The position numbers and the translations under genes were made by a program. The notes below the pieces were generated by a model, which saw nothing but the letters and a program-made list of their open reading frames with translations, had not been told where the DNA came from and made no database searches. 64,000 nt of DNA from assembly GCF_015234215.1 (NCBI RefSeq), contig NZ_JADEKP010000005.1, positions 1 to 64,000 on the forward strand. Direction: 5' to 3'. Shown here in pieces: positions 56,567-64,000 of this stretch (its first letter is position 1; every line of letters starts with the position of its first letter). The stretch comes from Clostridium chrysemydis (GTDB taxonomy: Bacteria; Bacillota; Clostridia; Clostridiales; Clostridiaceae).

Positions 56567-58702
56567 TTAACATTCTTGATAGTGATTCATGTTTGTTCCT
56601 GTGTGAGTTATTCTATCTTGTCTTTCATGATATTTACCTGGTCCAAATCTTTCATCAAGACTTAAGTATCCAGTAACTCTTGATACACCTTGGATATCTG
56701 TGCTTCCACAGCTTGTGCATCTAGATTCATGGTTTTGAAGATAAGTTCCACAGTTTTTACAATATCTTATATGGAAGTTTACACCTAAATAACTTATATT
56801 AGTGTTTCTATATGCAAAGTTTATTATATTCATAATATCTTCGCCAGTTGGTGAATCATCTACTTCTAAGTAACTTATGTGACCTCCATTACAAAGGTTA
56901 TGGTATGGCGCTTCTATTTCAACTTTTTTCTTAATTGAAATAGGACATCCTACTGGTACGTGGAAACTGTTTGTGTAGTATTCTTTATCAGTTACACCTT
57001 TAATTTCTCCATATAATTTTTGGTCTTGCTTTATAAACTTGCCTGATAAGCCTTCAGCTGGAGTTGCATATGCGCTCCAATTAAGCTTAGTTTCTTTTGT
57101 TAACATATCACAGTAATCTCTTAAATGAGTTACTATTTTAACACCAAGTTCTCTAGCTTCTTCGCTTTCCCCGTGATGTGCACCTACTAAAGCTACTAAA
57201 GTTTCGCTAAGTCCTATAAATCCAATTCCCCAAGTTCCTTGTTTTAGGATTGGTTCGATTGAATCATCTGGTGATAATCCTTCTGCACCCTTCATTAAGT
57301 GTTGACCCGCTACAAAAGGTAAATCTTTTACTCTTAGGTTCTTTAATACACCATATCTATGCTCTAATGAACGTCTTGCTAGGTTTAATCTTTCGTCGAA
57401 TAATTCGAAGAATTTATTTATATCTCCTTTTGCTTGTATACCTATTCTAGGTAGGTTTATAGTTGTTGGAGCTATATTTCCTCTTCCCTTACATCCAGGT
57501 TCTCCATTTACGTTGCTCATAAGGTATGTTCTACATCCCATAGTTGCAGGCATGTGTCCTATTTCATACCACTTTTTATTAAAGTCTGCATCTATATTCA
57601 TAAATGTAGGATTCATTCTCTTAGCTGCAACTCTGCATGCTAACTCATAAAGATAGTAGTATGGATCATTTTCTTCTCTATTAACACCATCTTTAACTCT
57701 AAAAATTATGTTTGGGAATATAGGTTGTTCACCTCTTCCTAAACCTTTTTCATACTCTAATAAGAATATTTCACATACTAGTTCAGCATCTTTAGTAGTT
57801 GGAATACCTAAGTTTATTGAACTAAATGGAACTTGAGATCCTGCTCTTGAATGCATTGTATTTAAGTTATAAACTACACCTTGCATTGCTTGATGGATTC
57901 TCTTTCTTAATTTCTTTTCAGTTAATTCTTTTAATTTTTCGCCTTCTATTCCAAGTTCTTCAAGCTCTTCTTTTATCTCTTGTCTTGTTGGCTCTACGAA
58001 AACTGCCATGTCATTATCAAAATCTGGGTGAGATTGTCCCCCAAACATATCATTTTGAGTTGATTGTAATAATATACATGATAACTCTGCTGCAGTTTCT
58101 ATTCTTCTTGGCGAATTTATTGTTCCGTATCCTGTATTAAATCCTTTTTCTAATAATTCTTTTGTTGGAATGTGTAGACAGTTAGTTGTTAGGTTGTAAC
58201 TATCTAAATCATGATAGTATACATCTCCTATTTCGTGCCCTCTTGATAATCCTTTTGGCATAGTTGCTAAATTATGCCATTTATTTGATTCTGATGCTAT
58301 TCTTAAAAGCTTTGAACTAAAGTTATTACCAACATTGGCGTTATCTCTATCCGTTTCTACACCAATTTTGCTAATAGCTTTCATAAGGTCAGATTTTATT
58401 TCTCTAACTTTAGTTCTTTCTATTCTATAACTTCTATAAGCAGAAGCTACATTTGATAAATCTGTATTGTTTAAAGCTCTCTCGACTAGATTTTGAACTT
58501 CCTCTACCGTGATTTTTCTTACATAACTATTATCACAGTTATCGTCCTTCTCTATATAATTAATAACCTTTTGAACCATGTCTAAAATTTGACTAGTTTT
58601 AAGGGTTACTCCTATTTCTTTAGCCGCTCCTTTAATAGCGCCAGATATCTTTTCGGCATTGAATTCAACTTCCCTACCATCCCTTTTCACAACATATAGC
58701 AT
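56567..58702 (-). CDS. nrdD: Anaerobic (class III) ribonucleoside-triphosphate reductase
   Basis: Oxygen-sensitive glycyl-radical enzyme making dNTPs from NTPs. The 711-residue protein starts with an ATP-cone (residues 2-95, VVKRDGREVEFNAEKISGAI), then the ten-stranded barrel with GFIGLSETLVALVGAHHGES. Near the C-terminus are the zinc site YCKNCGTYLQNHESRCTSCG and the glycyl-radical loop RVTGYLS, with Gly at about 678. The start at 58702 follows GGGGGTC; the in-frame ATG at 58717 has no site. The promoter carries an NrdR box. Its activase nrdG is encoded 4 kb downstream. Confidence 0.97.
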   Translation of the reverse strand: MLYVVKRDGREVEFNAEKISGAIKGAAKEIGVTLKTSQILDMVQKVINYIEKDDNCDNSYVRKITVEEVQNLVERALNNTDLSNVASAYRSYRIERTKVREIKSDLMKAISKIGVETDRDNANVGNNFSSKLLRIASESNKWHNLATMPKGLSRGHEIGDVYYHDLDSYNLTTNCLHIPTKELLEKGFNTGYGTINSPRRIETAAELSCILLQSTQNDMFGGQSHPDFDNDMAVFVEPTRQEIKEELEELGIEGEKLKELTEKKLRKRIHQAMQGVVYNLNTMHSRAGSQVPFSSINLGIPTTKDAELVCEIFLLEYEKGLGRGEQPIFPNIIFRVKDGVNREENDPYYYLYELACRVAAKRMNPTFMNIDADFNKKWYEIGHMPATMGCRTYLMSNVNGEPGCKGRGNIAPTTINLPRIGIQAKGDINKFFELFDERLNLARRSLEHRYGVLKNLRVKDLPFVAGQHLMKGAEGLSPDDSIEPILKQGTWGIGFIGLSETLVALVGAHHGESEEARELGVKIVTHLRDYCDMLTKETKLNWSAYATPAEGLSGKFIKQDQKLYGEIKGVTDKEYYTNSFHVPVGCPISIKKKVEIEAPYHNLCNGGHISYLEVDDSPTGEDIMNIINFAYRNTNISYLGVNFHIRYCKNCGTYLQNHESRCTSCGSTDIQGVSRVTGYLSLDERFGPGKYHERQDRITHTGTNMNHYQEC

Positions 58703-58718
58703 ACAAATGACCCCCATT

Positions 58719-58732
58719 ACACAATATATAGT
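58719..58732 (-). promoter_or_regulatory. NrdR operator (NrdR box)
   Basis: ACACAATATATAGT fits the NrdR box pattern ACACWATATMTWGT at every position. It lies just downstream of the predicted nrdD start point, where bound repressor would block transcription. A second box at the usual 31-32 base spacing is not clear. nrdR itself is not in the window. Confidence 0.75.
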
Positions 58733-58751
58733 ACCGATTTCGTACTTTACT

Positions 58752-58780
58752 ATTATACTTCAAAAGAAATTCTTGTGCAA
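58752..58780 (-). promoter_or_regulatory. Promoter of nrdD
   Basis: On the minus strand TTGCAC (58775-58780) and TATAAT (58752-58757) are 17 bases apart; the NrdR box follows within about 30 bases. Confidence 0.75.
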
Positions 58781-58956
58781 TTAAAAACTATTTTAATTAA
58801 TTGATATAATTTAAATTACATCGAATTATCTCTTTTTTTTGATAGTTTTTATGCTTTTTCTGAGACTTGACAAATTACTTTTTAAGTAATTATTGGTTAT
58901 CTTTTCCTTATTGTGGATAATATATATATTAACATATAAATATTAGGAGGTACAAA

Positions 58957-59958
58957 ATGAAGAAAAAAAATATTTTATTAACTGTAATTGTTTCAGCATT
59001 ATCTCTTTCACTTATTTCTTGCAATTTATTTAACAAATCAAAAGAAGATGATACTACTACTAATGCATCAGCTACTGCTTTTAATTACCAATATACTGGA
59101 ATAAAAACTCAAGCAGATCCAAGTTCAAAAACTCCTTTTATGGCAATAGTTGAAAATTCTAAAAGTGCTAGACCTCAAAGCGGTCTCTCTTACGCAGATA
59201 TAGTATACGAAACTTCAGCCGAAGGCGGAATTCCAAGATTTATCTGTGTTTTCCATTCAAAATATCCTGAAAAGATTGGACCTATAAGAAGTGCTAGACC
59301 TTACTTTGTTACTTTAGCAAATGAATTTTCACTTCCTTTTGCTCACTGTGGAGGCTCTAAAGAGGCTTTAAGTAAAATATCTAATGATTCAGCTACAATG
59401 AGTATAAATGAAATGTATAACTCAAAATACTTCTATAGAGATAATAGTAGAGTCGCACCTCACAACCTTTATACTAGTAGCGAAAAAATATTAGAAGCAC
59501 TTAAAGATAAAAGTTTTAATCCAGCGCCTAAAGATTTTTTAAATTATGATGATTCTTCTTTTAATGATGATAATTTAAAAGCTTCTAACACTATAGATAT
59601 AAAATGCAATAATTTATACAGTACATCATATAAGTTCAAAGACGGAAGATATGAAAAATATATGGATGGAACTCTATCTTATGATGCATTAACTAAAAAA
59701 CCTTTAGCTTTTGATAATGTAATTGTTCAAAAAACAAATATAACACTTCAAAATGATGGCAGTCATTTAGATGTAGATCTTATCTCAACCGGAACAGGCT
59801 ATGTTTTTTCTAAAGGAAAAGTAAAAGAAATAAAATGGGAAAAAGATGCTGAGTACGGTCAAACTAAACTTTTAGATTTAGAAGGAAAAGAAATCTCAAT
59901 TCCTTCTGGAACTACTATTTGGAATATAATTGACAACAATGCACCTATTAACTTTTAA
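58957..59958 (+). CDS. DUF3048 (YerB-like) lipoprotein
   Basis: Predicted extracellular lipoprotein of 333 residues with lipobox LISC (Cys at residue 22) and a Thr/Asn linker. The DUF3048 N-terminal domain is clear: PFMAIVENSKSARPQSGLSYADIVYE, GGIPRFICVFHSKYPEKIGPIRSARPYF and PFAHCGGSKEAL. A C-terminal DUF3048 domain (about 200-333) includes YKFKDGRYEKYMDGT and GTGYVFSKGKVKEIKWEKD. Function is not established. AGGAGG precedes the ATG. Single gene with terminator, divergent from nrdD. Confidence 0.88.
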   Translation: MKKKNILLTVIVSALSLSLISCNLFNKSKEDDTTTNASATAFNYQYTGIKTQADPSSKTPFMAIVENSKSARPQSGLSYADIVYETSAEGGIPRFICVFHSKYPEKIGPIRSARPYFVTLANEFSLPFAHCGGSKEALSKISNDSATMSINEMYNSKYFYRDNSRVAPHNLYTSSEKILEALKDKSFNPAPKDFLNYDDSSFNDDNLKASNTIDIKCNNLYSTSYKFKDGRYEKYMDGTLSYDALTKKPLAFDNVIVQKTNITLQNDGSHLDVDLISTGTGYVFSKGKVKEIKWEKDAEYGQTKLLDLEGKEISIPSGTTIWNIIDNNAPINF

Positions 59959-59975
59959 AGTTATAACTATTAATT

Positions 59976-60022
59976 AAAAAATGGCTTTATTTTTGTAAAC
60001 TTTCAAAAATAAAGCCATTTTT
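59976..60022 (+). terminator. Terminator of the DUF3048 lipoprotein gene
   Basis: A 19-base-pair hairpin (AAAAATGGCTTTATTTTTG / CAAAAATAAAGCCATTTTT) followed by TTAATT. Confidence 0.92.
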
Positions 60023-60047
60023 TTAATTCCATTTTTTACAAATAGGA

Positions 60048-60076
60048 TTGTAAAACTATATCAATAGTGATATAGT
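60048..60076 (+). promoter_or_regulatory. Promoter of degV-padR
   Basis: TTGTAA (60048-60053) and TATAGT (60071-60076) are 17 bases apart; the palindromic operator lies in the spacer and overlaps the -10. Confidence 0.65.
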
Positions 60077-60099
60077 TAACATTATCAATAGTGATATAG
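60056..60099 (+). promoter_or_regulatory. Palindromic operator, probably for the PadR-family repressor
   Basis: A perfect inverted repeat, arms CTATATCA and TGATATAG around ATAG (60056-60075), sits between -35 and -10. A second copy, with the core ATCAATAGTGATATAG kept and the left arm degenerate, follows 24 bases on (60080-60099) over the expected start point. The regulator encoded in the same operon at 60985 is the natural candidate to bind it. Confidence 0.75.
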
Positions 60100-60126
60100 T
60101 TTTTTATATAAGGAGGAGATTGCTTT

Positions 60127-60975
60127 ATGCAAAAAATAGCATTACTTACAGACAGTGCATGCGACTTAACTTTTGAACAATTAAAAGAAAATAACATAAA
60201 ACTTGCACCATTAAAAATAATTTATAATAGTGGTGAATACGAAGATATAATCGAGATAAGTGCAGATGATGTTTACGAAAAAATAGAACTAGAAGTTCCT
60301 AAAACATCTCTACCTAGTAACGAAACAATAGATAAAATATTAAATAAAATAGAAGAAGAAGGCTATACTCACGTATTAGCTATAAATATCTCTTCTAAAC
60401 TATCAGGTACTTCTAATTCAATAAGACTTTTATTAGAAGATCACCCAAACCTTACATCATACGTTTATGATTGTAAAACTTTAAGTATCGCAGAAGGTGC
60501 AATAGTTTTAGATGCAGCTAAACTTATAAAAGCCGGAAAATCATTTGAAGAGATAATAGAAGCTCTTCCTGAAATAAGAAATAGAACTGAAGGTTACTTT
60601 ACTTTAAATACTCTTGAATACCTAAAAAAAGGTGGAAGAATAGGTAAAGTTTCTGGAACTATAGGAGAACTACTTAACTTAAAACCTATAATCCACGTTG
60701 GCGATGATGGAGTATACGAAACTTACGCTAAAGTTCGTGGAAGAAAACAATCTATTTCAAGACTACAAAAAATAGTAGAAGAAGCAGCTTCAAAAGGCCA
60801 ATGTAAAGTTTGGGTCTTAAACGGTGGTGCTAAAGAAGATGGTGCTAAATTCTATCAAACTATAAAAGGCTTAGATTTAAAAAATATCATAGAACTTAAT
60901 GAAGCAACGATAGGACCTGCTTTAGGAGTTCATACAGGACCTGGTTTAATTGGAGTTATAATTCAAGAGGTATAG
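60127..60975 (+). CDS. DegV-family fatty-acid-binding protein
   Basis: Cytosolic lipid-binding protein of 282 residues. DegV/FakB proteins hold a fatty acid and, in the FakB branch, present it to FakA kinase for phosphorylation. Motifs: LLTDSACDLTFEQ at the start, KTSLPSNETI, ISSKLSGTSNS, SIAEGAIVLDAAKL, and the domain 2 stretch TLEYLKKGGRIGKVSG. C-terminal GPALGVHTGPGLIGV is typical. GGAGGAG precedes the ATG. First gene of an operon with the PadR-type regulator nine bases downstream, and with an operator in the promoter. Confidence 0.94.
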   Translation: MQKIALLTDSACDLTFEQLKENNIKLAPLKIIYNSGEYEDIIEISADDVYEKIELEVPKTSLPSNETIDKILNKIEEEGYTHVLAINISSKLSGTSNSIRLLLEDHPNLTSYVYDCKTLSIAEGAIVLDAAKLIKAGKSFEEIIEALPEIRNRTEGYFTLNTLEYLKKGGRIGKVSGTIGELLNLKPIIHVGDDGVYETYAKVRGRKQSISRLQKIVEEAASKGQCKVWVLNGGAKEDGAKFYQTIKGLDLKNIIELNEATIGPALGVHTGPGLIGVIIQEV

Positions 60976-60984
60976 TTTAATATT

Positions 60985-61440
60985 ATGGATGACTTAACTC
61001 TCTTAAGTGAAAAAGAGATAAGAGCAGAAGAAAAAAGGCTATATGAAGAATACAAAAAGAACTTACTAACACTTAAAAAAAAGCAAAATACAAACTCCAA
61101 ACCATCAGGTCAAGTATTTACTAAAGGTTTATTGCCTATTTATGTGCTTCATATTTTAAGCTTAGGCCCAATTAGCGGTAACGAGATATCAAACATCATC
61201 TCTGATAAAACTAAAGGCAAATGGCATCCTAGCACCGGAGGAATATATCCTCTCTTAAAAAAATTAGAAACTGCAAATCTTGTAGTTGGAGAATGGGATG
61301 ACCCTGAAAAAAAGTTTAGAAAAACATATTCTCTAACTCCTAGTGGTTTTGATGAATATGAAAGAAGTAAAATATTATTAAAGCCTAAAATAGAAGAAGC
61401 ATTAGAAGTGTTTAAAATAATATATAAGGATATTTATTAA
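60985..61440 (+). CDS. PadR-family transcriptional regulator
   Basis: A 151-residue regulator with an N-terminal charged helix (1-40, EKEIRAEEKRLYEEYKKN), a PadR-type winged helix at about 45-118 (LLPIYVLHILSLGPISGNEIS, STGGIYPLLKKLETANLVVGEW, KTYSLTPSGFDEY) and a C-terminal dimerisation helix. The long N-terminal helix is unusual. The ribosome site GAGGT lies at the end of degV. Probably represses its own operon through the palindromes at 60056-60099 (inference). It may respond to a fatty acid or lipid, given degV. Confidence 0.92.
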   Translation: MDDLTLLSEKEIRAEEKRLYEEYKKNLLTLKKKQNTNSKPSGQVFTKGLLPIYVLHILSLGPISGNEISNIISDKTKGKWHPSTGGIYPLLKKLETANLVVGEWDDPEKKFRKTYSLTPSGFDEYERSKILLKPKIEEALEVFKIIYKDIY

Positions 61441-61453
61441 TCCATCTGCATAT

Positions 61454-61499
61454 AAAACCTCTATTTTGTAAAAAATAATTTGCAAAAGGAGGTTTTTTT
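61454..61499 (+). terminator. Terminator-like hairpin overlapping the RBS of the 65-residue gene
   Basis: AAAACCTC-TA-TTTTG (61454-61468) pairs with CAAAA-G-GAGGTTTT (61483-61496), followed by T residues to 61499. It looks like the degV-padR terminator. Its 3' arm contains AAGGAGG, which is the ribosome site for the ATG at 61500. Confidence 0.7.
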
Positions 61500-61697
61500 A
61501 TGAGAGGAAAAATTTTAGATACTACTGATTTAGAAGCTTTTGTAGCTTTAGATGATAATAGAATTATTTCTATTCCTATATATAAAGTTAGCACGAGTAG
61601 CATAGGTGATTTTGTATTTTTATCAGAATCAGAAGTTTTAAATTCTGGAAGTTTTAGAACTACTGACTACATAAGTCCTATAATGAGATTCTTTTAA
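61500..61697 (+). CDS. Small 65-residue protein, unknown function
   Basis: Begins MRGKILDTTDLEAFVALDD and continues IISIPIYKVSTSSIGDFVFL, a beta-rich pattern like a small barrel in which a GD turn precedes a strand. The ribosome site AGGAGG is ideal and seven bases from the ATG, and codon use looks like neighbouring genes, so I take it as real. I cannot name a family with certainty. It lies directly after the padR terminator-like hairpin and ends at a strong terminator, so it is either a read-through product or made from a promoter inside padR. Confidence 0.65.
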   Translation: MRGKILDTTDLEAFVALDDNRIISIPIYKVSTSSIGDFVFLSESEVLNSGSFRTTDYISPIMRFF

Positions 61698-61700
61698 AAT

Positions 61701-61736
61701 AAAAGGTGAGTTCTAATATCTTAGAACTCACCTTTT
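61701..61736. terminator. Bidirectional terminator between the 65-residue gene and ferredoxin gene
   Basis: Perfect 16-base-pair hairpin AAAAGGTGAGTTCTAA / TTAGAACTCACCTTTT between convergent genes, followed by ATTTTTTATT on the right. Confidence 0.92.
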
Positions 61737-61741
61737 ATTTT

Positions 61742-61954
<213 letters not shown>

Positions 61955-61961
61955 TTATTTA

Positions 61962-62798
61962 TTAATATAAACCCTCAAATATTAAAGAATAAAGAGGGTT
62001 ATTTAATACATAACTTTCAGCTTCACCTTTTTCTAAAGCTTCTGTAAGTCCTAGGTTCATAGGTAATTCTCCAATTAGAGGAACTCCTAAATATTCAGCG
62101 TGTTCTTCAGCTGATTTGTTGCTAAATAGCTTTATTTTTTTGCCGCAATCATTACATTCAATGTATGACATGTTTTCTACAACGCCCCTTATTTTAACAC
62201 CTATCTTTTCACCCATAGTTATAACTTTTTTAACTATCATTGAAACCATATCTTGTGGTGTAGATACTATAACAAGTTCATCTACTCCAAACTCTTGCAT
62301 TACTGTAAGAGCAATATCTCCTGTTCCTGGGGGCATATCTATTAATAGATAATCTAGTTCTCCCCACTCTGTATCATAAAACATTTGGTTTAGTACTCCT
62401 GTTATTACAGGACCTCTCCAAATAACTGGATCTTCTTCAACTTTAGTTAAAAGGTTCATAGATATAACCTTTATACCACTTTCAGTTTCTACTGGTATAA
62501 ATTTTACCTCTTTATCGTTAACAGGTAAAATACTAGCTCTCTCTTTATTTATTCCATAAAATCTAGGCATAGATGGACCTGTTATATCAGCATCTAAAAC
62601 ACCAACTTTATATCCTCTTTTTGTAAGCATAGTTCCAAGTATCCCTGTTACAGTTGATTTACCAACTCCACCTTTACCACTAATTACTCCTATTATATTC
62701 TTTATCTTACCATATTTCGGAGTCTTTTTTGATGGACATATACCTATTCCTTTTGAAGCGCAGCTATCTTTGCTTGCACAACTTGAACAATCACTCAT
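61962..62798 (-). CDS. Mrp/NBP35-family P-loop Fe-S carrier (ApbC-like)
   Basis: Cytosolic ATPase of 278 residues that carries and transfers [4Fe-4S] clusters to apoproteins. The N-terminus is Cys-rich (CSSCASKDSCASKGIGICPS, residues 3-22). The deviant Walker A GKGGVGKST is at about residue 41, DADITGPSMPRFYG and LLIDMPPGTGD (Walker B) follow, and ECNDCGKK near residue 205 supplies the CXXC cluster site. The start at 62798 has AAGGAGG upstream; the ATG at 62825 overlaps the preceding gene. Its ferredoxin neighbour is a likely client. Confidence 0.93.
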   Translation of the reverse strand: MSDCSSCASKDSCASKGIGICPSKKTPKYGKIKNIIGVISGKGGVGKSTVTGILGTMLTKRGYKVGVLDADITGPSMPRFYGINKERASILPVNDKEVKFIPVETESGIKVISMNLLTKVEEDPVIWRGPVITGVLNQMFYDTEWGELDYLLIDMPPGTGDIALTVMQEFGVDELVIVSTPQDMVSMIVKKVITMGEKIGVKIRGVVENMSYIECNDCGKKIKLFSNKSAEEHAEYLGVPLIGELPMNLGLTEALEKGEAESYVLNNPLYSLIFEGLY

Positions 62799-62818
62799 CT
62801 TTTGCTTCCTCCTTAATT

Positions 62819-63652
62819 TTACCAACCTTCTGGCTTTTCATTCACATCTCCAACTTTTATATCCCAGTTTTTAAATTCATATTTACCTAAAACATAATAC
62901 TTTTCGTATATGTTTTTCTTTTTATCATCAACTGTTATTATAGTTTTGAATGTATCACTATTATAACCTCTGTTTTGAACACTTATAATAGCATCATAGT
63001 CACTTTTATTAGATTTACTATTTAGCACCTCTGCACTTGGCACTACTTTTTGAAGTTGTTTTTGGAAATCTCCAAGATCTACTGAGAATAGATATTTTAC
63101 GCAATCTATATCGCCTAATATATCTACTCCTATTTTTTGACCATCAAGCTGTCCTTTTACTCCTTCTACAACTTTTAATATGCTTCCATAATAAATGTTA
63201 TAGAAATCTCTAGGTTTCTTTATAAATGATAAGTTATTTAATATAGTTTGGTCTAAATCTTTAGGAACTCTATAAGCTTTATCTTTATCATAAAAGTTAC
63301 CCTTACCAGACTCAGGGTCTCCAACTACGTAATCATACTTTCTAACTGTATCTCCAGTTTGTATCTCGAATACATAATCCGGTTCTAAAGTACTCTTTTC
63401 AGTTTCAGGGTTACCGTCTGATAATATTTTATAGATATCTTCTATAACTTTAGGGTCTGTAACTATAAATCTAAAACCTATATCTCTAGTATTTTGTATT
63501 ACTATTTGATTTACTTTGTTGTTTTTCATAAACTCAAAGTCATTATTCTTAAATCCCATTTTAACAAGAGCATCATTAACAGGTGCGCATCCTATAAGTC
63601 CGAAACTAAGAATAACCATCAAAAAGGCAATTATAACTTTTGATTTTTTCAT
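62819..63652 (-). CDS. Uncharacterised lipoprotein
   Basis: A 277-residue lipoprotein with signal peptide and lipobox LIGC (Cys at residue 22). The mature part is mixed alpha/beta; FRFIVTDPKVIEDIYKILSDG (about residue 60) resembles the N-terminal pattern of small Firmicute lipoproteins that act as sensors, but I cannot assign a family. AAGGAGAG, lying inside the end of lgt, precedes the ATG, and only three bases separate it from the lgt stop. It precedes mrp by 20 bases. Lgt, the enzyme that lipidates it, is encoded by the gene just upstream. Confidence 0.8.
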   Translation of the reverse strand: MKKSKVIIAFLMVILSFGLIGCAPVNDALVKMGFKNNDFEFMKNNKVNQIVIQNTRDIGFRFIVTDPKVIEDIYKILSDGNPETEKSTLEPDYVFEIQTGDTVRKYDYVVGDPESGKGNFYDKDKAYRVPKDLDQTILNNLSFIKKPRDFYNIYYGSILKVVEGVKGQLDGQKIGVDILGDIDCVKYLFSVDLGDFQKQLQKVVPSAEVLNSKSNKSDYDAIISVQNRGYNSDTFKTIITVDDKKKNIYEKYYVLGKYEFKNWDIKVGDVNEKPEGW

Positions 63653-63655
63653 AGA

Positions 63656-64000
63656 TTATTTTCTCTCCTTTTTTATCTTATCTTTGTTATAGATACAAAT
63701 ACCTATTACTAAAGTAAATATAGCTATAAATTGTGATGTTGATAACATCATAACATTCCCTCTAGGGTCATTTCTTAAGAATTCAATAAGAAATCGCCCT
63801 ATGCTATATATTATTACGTACATAGCTACTACTTTTCCTTTTACCTTTGTCTTTTTTGCATACCAAAGTAAAAAGAAACCTAATAAGAAATCAAAGATAG
63901 AACTATAGATTTGAGTTGGTATAAGACTGATTCCAGCTGGTGCTAATGAATCGCTTGGAAAAATAACTCCAAAATGTGAAGTTGTCTCTCTTCCGTAACA
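63656..64000 (-). CDS. lgt: Prolipoprotein diacylglyceryl transferase, C-terminal part
   Basis: Open frame running from the right edge to a TAA at 63656; 114 codons are seen. It begins CYGRETTSHFGVIFP and continues APAGISLIPTQIYSSIFDFLLGFFLLWYAKK, then YSIGRFLIEFLRNDPRG, all typical of the Lgt C-terminal half, with three hydrophobic segments. Lgt adds diacylglycerol from phosphatidylglycerol to the lipobox Cys of lipoproteins; six lipoproteins or probable clients are encoded in or near this window. The N-terminal part lies outside. Confidence 0.92.
   Translation of the reverse strand, partial: CYGRETTSHFGVIFPSDSLAPAGISLIPTQIYSSIFDFLLGFFLLWYAKKTKVKGKVVAMYVIIYSIGRFLIEFLRNDPRGNVMMLSTSQFIAIFTLVIGICIYNKDKIKKERK

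Overview
The window is AT-rich and comes from an endospore-forming, low-GC Firmicute, most likely Clostridium sensu stricto. This rests on spore genes (spoIIE, yabP, yabQ, a SpoVB-type flippase, spoVT, spoVG), T-box leaders, GGAGG-type ribosome sites, class III (anaerobic) ribonucleotide reductase, formate-tetrahydrofolate ligase, a single-cluster ferredoxin, and Bacillus-like gene order around purR-spoVG-glmU-prs-pth-mfd-spoVT-yabMNOPQ-divIC-yabR-spoIIE-tilS-hpt-ftsH-coaX-dusB-greA-lysS. In Bacillus this block lies close to the replication origin. Most genes and the rRNA operon run on the minus strand, so the fork probably moves from high to low coordinates (inference).

Layout. 1-54 is the 5' end of a 16S rRNA gene leaving the window leftward, with its leader and promoters behind it. 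531-6341 holds a lipoprotein, murD, a T-box-controlled glycyl-tRNA synthetase, a LURP-one-like protein, four tRNA-Asn genes in a tandemly duplicated block, and a small membrane protein. 6387-18767 is the housekeeping and sporulation series lysS, greA, dusB, coaX, fhs, ftsH, hpt, tilS, spoIIE. 19096-19746 carries seven tRNA genes built from a repeated Leu-fMet-Met unit. 19957-31542 is the yabR-divIC-yabQ-yabP-rqcP-hup-yabN-spoVB-spoVT-prsA-mfd-pth block. 31669-34868 is a two-component system followed by an HtrA-like protein that has lost two of three catalytic residues. 35088-40549 holds prs, glmU, spoVG, purR and the divergent murC.

From 40.7 kb the window is more accessory: a YdcF-like protein, a CNT nucleoside transporter, an ECF sigma factor with a DUF4179 partner, an M24 peptidase, a phosphodiesterase, a cytochrome-b5-fold protein without histidines, T-box-controlled asnS, an APC antiporter, pepA, nrdG, a DUF2812-like protein, an aconitase with a homocitrate-synthase-family enzyme (perhaps a Re-citrate synthase for glutamate synthesis), nrdD with an NrdR box, a DUF3048 lipoprotein, a degV-padR operon with a palindromic operator, a 65-residue protein, ferredoxin, an Mrp Fe-S carrier, a lipoprotein and the C-terminal part of lgt.

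No phage, insertion sequence, CRISPR array or defence system was seen. The best candidates for new biology are small: the HtrA-like pseudoprotease next to a sensor kinase; two hairpins that bury ribosome binding sites (before the SpoVB-type gene and before the 65-residue gene); the operator in the degV-padR promoter; the histidine-free cytochrome-b5-like protein; and a terminator-like hairpin in the coaX leader.
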